A DNA stretch of 64,000 nt from Pycnococcus provasolii (Eukaryota > Chlorophyta > Pseudoscourfieldiophyceae > Pseudoscourfieldiales > Pycnococcaceae): NCBI GenBank assembly GCA_938743325.2, contig OW568879.1:62001-126000 (forward strand). The letters are read 5' to 3'. Under the pieces are notes generated by a model, which did not search any database, was not told the origin of the DNA, and saw only the letters and a list, made by a program, of their open reading frames with translations. Position numbers and translations under genes: made by a program. Positions 60,473 to 64,000 of the stretch are shown here, one piece after another (position 1 is the stretch's first letter; each line of letters begins with the position of its first letter).

Positions 60473-60602
60473 TTTAATTTGATTTAACATGATTTAATGA
60501 ATAGAAATTTAAATGAGTATTTTGCATGGTGTGAATGGACGACCGTTAGACGAAGTAAACTACATTCTATTACTGAATGGGCAATCACAGGTTTTGAAGT
60601 AT
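60473..60602. other. Convergent 3' spacer, AT-rich
   Basis: 130 bp with TTTAATTTGATTTAACATGA repeats after the KH stop, then copy 2 of the dispersed repeat. Confidence 0.45.
60526..60579. repeat. Dispersed 3'-spacer repeat, copy 2
   Basis: ATGGTGTGAATGGACGACCG then TTAGACGAAGTAAA...ATTACTGAATG matches 40587-40641 with about 80% identity by eye, in the same orientation and the same convergent context. Confidence 0.8.
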
Positions 60603-62834
60603 CTAGTCGTCGTCGTCGCTATTTTCCATTTGACTCAGAGCTTCCTCACGCTCCTGCTGCGCATTTTCGAGCGCGTTCAGCCGTCTCTCGAGCTCGACGT
60701 TGCGTAACCGAAGTCTTGCATTCTCCTCAGCAAGCTTGCGCACAAGTTTATCCAAATCAAGCATCGCCTGCACTGCCGGGTTGCGCGTAATGCGTTCCGC
60801 CACAATGCGCTCCTCCTCAGCCAACTTAACCTCATCGCGTCCGAACGATTTTGCCCGAACAGAGTCCACAGCATGTGTCAACGCAACCCCGCCGTGCGTA
60901 GAGCCACCTGCGCGCCCTGCTGCACTGTTTTCGTGCAAGAAATCTTCCGACGAAGACGAGCAAGGAGAGAGTGGCCTTGACGGAACCTTGTTGGACTCGT
61001 TGCCAACATTCTTCAAGCTCGTCGATGTTTTGAGGGCTGGTTTTTTCTGGTCCGAAGACGCCGCTTCCTCGTCCGTCTCCTCCACGACAAGGAAGCGTCC
61101 TTTTTCCACAACCTTTGGTTGGTGCGGCGGCTTCTGCTGCTGCTGCTGCTGCTGAGCATGTTGAGGCGTGCCCTGCGCCCACGCTTGTGCCATTCCGCTG
61201 CTGACGCCTGCTGACGACGACGTCATTTGACGGGACACGCGCGGAGGCGACTCGCCCTCGAGCGGCGGTGCATCGTCGTCGTCGTCGTACAGCGCAAAGC
61301 GACCACGCTGCTGAGGTGGCTTTCTTAATTTTCCCACCTGCGGTATGTTCTGCGCACCTGGCACGGAAGGAACACCTTCTGGAATGCTTCCCAGGGAGGC
61401 AGCTGCATCCTGATCTTGGCGAGCAGCCTCCGCCTTGATGCCAACGACGTCGAAATTCCAGCCGGAGATTCCCTTTGCTGGTGAGCTTGATCCATCCTTG
61501 CCTTTCGCATCCTCCGCGGAGCCGCCACCACTACCCTCCTCGCGTCGTTTTGCCTCCGCAAGCGCCATGCTCCGTCCCTCGCGTTCACGCATGCGCCGAA
61601 CGCGTTCGGGCAGGCTCGGAAGAGGTTCGACGAGTGTCTTGGCGAGCTGAGCCGCCGCCGCCACGGCGGCAGGTGTGCGTACAGGCGAAGGATCGAGGCT
61701 ATCTCCCGCGGGAGGTGCGGACGCCGCCGCCTTTTTTGCCGCGGCGGGCGTGTCGCCTTTGATTTGGAAGAGCGGCTTTTCCAGCAGCTTCGCGGCGGTT
61801 GGCCGTTTCGACGGATCCTTCTGAAGGCACTCGTCGACAACGTCGCGCAGTGCCTTGGAGAACCGCTTCTTATCCGCCTCGCTGTCAAGTGCCGGCGGAT
61901 CGTTCTGAAGCGTCATGAGCATAACCTTCATCGGCGGGTACTTGGCGAACGGCGCCTTTCCGTGCGCGAGTTCGAGAGCGGTGATGCCGAGACTCCAGAT
62001 ATCCGCGGAGGTGTTGTAGCCGTGCACCTGTTCCATGACTTCTGGCGCCATCCAGCACGGCGTTCCCACGAACGTGTTTCGCTGCGCTTGTGGCGTCGTC
62101 AAGCCGCTCTGCTGTGGTTTTGCCTTTCCCGCGGCTGATCCCATAACGGTTCCCCAGCTTTCCGCGTCTTTTCTGAGAGGGCTTGCGACTCCAAAGTCCG
62201 CGAGTCGCAAGGTTCCGTCGGCGGTGACGAGCAGATTACCAGCCTTGACATCGCGGTGCACTTTCCCGTCGCGGTGCAGATAGACTAGCGCCTTGAGCGT
62301 GTCCCTGATGATGGCGATCAGCTGCGGTTCGTCGAGTCCTTCTGAGTGTCCCCATCGCATGATGTTCAGCACGGATCCACCTGCTATGTACGGCATGACC
62401 ATCCAGAGGAAGTGTCCCTTCGGTGCTTGTTTTGGTGAAGGTTCCGCGTCGCCGCTTTCTGGTTTCGCCGGCGGTGCGGGACCTGGCCCAACGAACGAGA
62501 CGTAAAGCGGCACGACGTTCGGGTGCACGAGCGACCGCATGACGAGCGTTTCTTGTTGAATTTCCTCGAGTGACGACGACACGTTTTCGAGGTCGACGAA
62601 TTTGATGGCGACAATTTCGTTGAAGAACTTCGACGCACTGTCCGTAATTTTTGCACGATACACCGCCGCGGTTGCACCCGTGCCGATTTCCTCCAAGACG
62701 AAGTACGACGACGGAAAACAAGGGAACTCGTTCCATTCAAGGGAGGGGTTGTGATGAACAACATCACCACCACCACTAACAGCCGAGCCCATCGAGCCAC
62801 TTCGAGGACTTAACGTCGCCGGCGACGACGCCAT
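60603..62834 (-). CDS. STE20-family protein kinase, OSR1/SPAK-like
   Basis: The 743-aa product has its kinase domain at about residues 44-356. It has the glycine loop GTGATAAVY (51-59), VAIK Lys78, VHRDVKAGN (192-200) and DFG 213-215. The substrate loop TFVGTPCWMAPEVMEQVHGY (254-273) is nearly verbatim for the OSR1/SPAK (plant BLUS1) branch, as is YPPMKVMLMTLQNDPPAL. An insertion of about 30 residues separates DFG from the TFVGT threonine. The C-terminal half is disordered with Pro/Gln/Ser runs and ends in a coiled coil (LVRKLAEENARLRLRNVELE). I see no PF2/CCT domain that in animals binds WNK kinases. It probably acts in ion-transport or stress signalling; this is by family only. Confidence 0.93.
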   Translation of the reverse strand: MASSPATLSPRSGSMGSAVSGGGDVVHHNPSLEWNEFPCFPSSYFVLEEIGTGATAAVYRAKITDSASKFFNEIVAIKFVDLENVSSSLEEIQQETLVMRSLVHPNVVPLYVSFVGPGPAPPAKPESGDAEPSPKQAPKGHFLWMVMPYIAGGSVLNIMRWGHSEGLDEPQLIAIIRDTLKALVYLHRDGKVHRDVKAGNLLVTADGTLRLADFGVASPLRKDAESWGTVMGSAAGKAKPQQSGLTTPQAQRNTFVGTPCWMAPEVMEQVHGYNTSADIWSLGITALELAHGKAPFAKYPPMKVMLMTLQNDPPALDSEADKKRFSKALRDVVDECLQKDPSKRPTAAKLLEKPLFQIKGDTPAAAKKAAASAPPAGDSLDPSPVRTPAAVAAAAQLAKTLVEPLPSLPERVRRMREREGRSMALAEAKRREEGSGGGSAEDAKGKDGSSSPAKGISGWNFDVVGIKAEAARQDQDAAASLGSIPEGVPSVPGAQNIPQVGKLRKPPQQRGRFALYDDDDDAPPLEGESPPRVSRQMTSSSAGVSSGMAQAWAQGTPQHAQQQQQQQKPPHQPKVVEKGRFLVVEETDEEAASSDQKKPALKTSTSLKNVGNESNKVPSRPLSPCSSSSEDFLHENSAAGRAGGSTHGGVALTHAVDSVRAKSFGRDEVKLAEEERIVAERITRNPAVQAMLDLDKLVRKLAEENARLRLRNVELERRLNALENAQQEREEALSQMENSDDDD

Positions 62835-63438
62835 GATAACGAACAGTCAGGTACTCAACAAAAAAACAAAAACGACACACAGAGACAGACAAGAAAGGGT
62901 GATGTGATGGGGCCCCGTGCAGCCGTGAGTGGTGAACGAAACCCAGCGTGTGCACTGTTGGGAAGGGAGGGAGGGAGGGAGGGCAGTGGGAGTGGGGCTT
63001 TGGCTCCAGGGGCTTGTCGCCTGTCGTCGTCCCGGGCTTGGCCCAGGCCTTTGGCCCCTCTGCTTTTTCCTCCTCTCTTTTTTGAGTGGGGTTCTCCGAC
63101 TCCCACTCTTTTCCCATCTTTTCTTTTCTCTTTCCCGCCGCCGTGTTATTACCCTAAAGGTCGCCGCCTCCATCCCTCCCTCCCTCCCTCCCTCCCTCGT
63201 GGGGGTTCCACCTCTGACCTCGAGGTCGAGGGGGGGGGGGGGGGGGGAGACTCTTGTTGGGACGGGAGGGTTCTTCTGGTTAGGGTATTCAGAATTGGGT
63301 TAGGGTTACCCTTAGGTTAGGGGGAATCGGCGGCGGCTCTCCTGTTGTCACCAGGTTCCGCCATCAACATCAAAGGCAACTGAAATTATCGTAGTGTTCT
63401 TGGCAATACTTTGTCACCTGTCTTTGGCGAATCGCCTT
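62835..63438. promoter_or_regulatory. Divergent spacer with G/C runs and telomere-like words
   Basis: This 604-bp spacer has (GGGA)n at about 62965-62982 and (CCCT)n at about 63173-63199. An 18-20 base G homopolymer follows at about 63229-63247, and TTAGGG words at 63279-63322 (GGGTTAGGGTTACCCTTAGG). The G-runs could form quadruplexes. No gene is seen. Confidence 0.5.
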
Positions 63439-64000
63439 ATGGCAATGTCGTCGTCGTCGTCGTCGTCGCAGTTGTGCGCGCAGCTACGTACGTGCGCCCG
63501 CCACAAAAACCTCAAACAAGCGCAAGACCTATTCACAGCTTATCTTCATGGGAGCATTTCCTTGCCGTCGCCATCAGCATCAGCATCAGCATCAGCATCG
63601 GCAACAAACACACAACTGTGCCAAGCTTACGCGGCGATGATTAACGTCTTCGCGTCGTGTGGAAGGCTCGACGACGCGCGCGCACTATCCACGGAGATGT
63701 GGCGCAAACTACTAGGAAGACCCCTCGACGTCATGGCGGATGGTGACAGTGACGCCCCAGGCACGACGAGAAAGATGCTGCCTCAGACGTACCACTTTGC
63801 GTTCATCGTCACGTGCACGTCTTTGTTGAAAGCACTGGGCACGTCCTCTTCACCCGGTGCGCACGAATTCGCAAGAAACATCCTGTTGTGCGCTCACCGA
63901 AACGCCGTGACGCTTGACGCAAGAATCGTTAGCGCGTTCCTGCGCGCGTCGCTGTGGGCGAACGAGTCTAGGCTCAAGTACACCGTCAAAGCGCTGCAGC
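63439..64000 (+). CDS. PPR-repeat protein, N-terminal part (runs off right edge)
   Basis: From the ATG at 63439 the frame is open to the end of the window (187 codons, no stop). After MAMSSSSSSSQLCAQLRTC and a first helical pair (KNLKQAQDLFTAYL) there is an (Ala-Ser)n run. A good pentatricopeptide motif follows: AYAAMINVFASCGRLDDARA then LSTEM. Further helical repeats (TYHFAFIVTCTSLLKALG, VTLDARIVSAFLRASLW) fit a PPR or related helical-repeat array. PPR proteins usually bind organelle RNA. The short Ser/Arg-containing N-terminus could be part of a transit peptide. The 3' part lies outside the window. Confidence 0.75.
   Translation, partial: MAMSSSSSSSQLCAQLRTCARHKNLKQAQDLFTAYLHGSISLPSPSASASASASATNTQLCQAYAAMINVFASCGRLDDARALSTEMWRKLLGRPLDVMADGDSDAPGTTRKMLPQTYHFAFIVTCTSLLKALGTSSSPGAHEFARNILLCAHRNAVTLDARIVSAFLRASLWANESRLKYTVKALQ

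Noticed and set aside
1-64000. tRNA, rRNA or snRNA genes
   Set aside because: No convincing B-box (GGTTCGANNCC) with matching A-box, and no conserved rRNA stretches were recognised when reading either strand; a covariance-model search would be decisive.

Overview
The window looks like nuclear DNA of a eukaryotic microalga, most likely a green alga of the intron-poor prasinophyte kind. Supporting signs are many long single-exon genes on both strands, one clear spliceosomal intron (GTGAGT...CTAAC...TTCAG), hydroxyproline-rich (SPPPSPPP) linkers typical of green-algal wall and matrix proteins, an eukaryotic phosphomannomutase, an OSR1/SPAK-type STE20 kinase, GT29 sialyltransferase motifs, WD40, BAH, KH, PPR and ARM proteins, and TTAGGG-type telomere-like tracts. 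The species cannot be named from the sequence alone. No rRNA, tRNA, CRISPR array or complete mobile element was recognised.

Layout. 0-1 kb: 5' part of an armadillo-repeat gene (minus strand, runs off the left edge). 1.2-6.1 kb: DUF726/TMCO4-like protein and a convergent EF-hand + WD40 protein. 6.1-9.4 kb: hairpin-bearing spacer and a protein with three ~55-aa 'integrase-repeat-like' units. 9.4-13.5 kb: SulP anion transporter with an inserted EF-hand, then a BAH-domain protein. 13.5-18.7 kb: HAD hydrolase, seven-bladed RCC1-like propeller, Ala-rich coiled-coil protein, small IQ-motif tail-anchored protein. 18.8-23.0 kb: divergent GT29 sialyltransferase-like and sialidase-like genes. 23.1-28.2 kb: 1,705-aa surface protein with seven repeated Cys-pair domains. 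29.2-31.6 kb: a second SulP (SLC26/SULTR type). 32.4-42.8 kb: Lys-rich protein, AVT/SLC38-type amino-acid transporter with a very long coiled-coil tail, discoidin-like (CEP104-type) protein, small membrane protein, DsbA-like thioredoxin-fold protein. 43.3-48.3 kb: a ~5 kb non-coding satellite of about 25 units (~196 bp) that begins with a perfect 59-bp inverted repeat and contains six telomere-like blocks. 48.3-57.1 kb: a giant two-exon gene for a secreted TIG/LamG/polyproline protein whose exon 2 holds eight almost identical 912-bp repeats. 58-64 kb: phosphomannomutase, KH-domain protein, OSR1-like kinase, and the start of a PPR gene running off the right edge.

How parts fit. Several products point to the cell surface and glycosylation: PMM (mannose-1-phosphate for GDP-mannose), the sialyltransferase-like/sialidase-like pair, and two very large secreted or membrane-anchored repeat proteins. 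Two genes (WDR49-like, CEP104-like) belong to families with ciliary or centriolar roles. The most unusual feature is the mosaic satellite next to, and apparently cutting into, the 3' end of the giant repeat gene. In addition, short TTAGGG-type tracts recur just upstream of several start codons.
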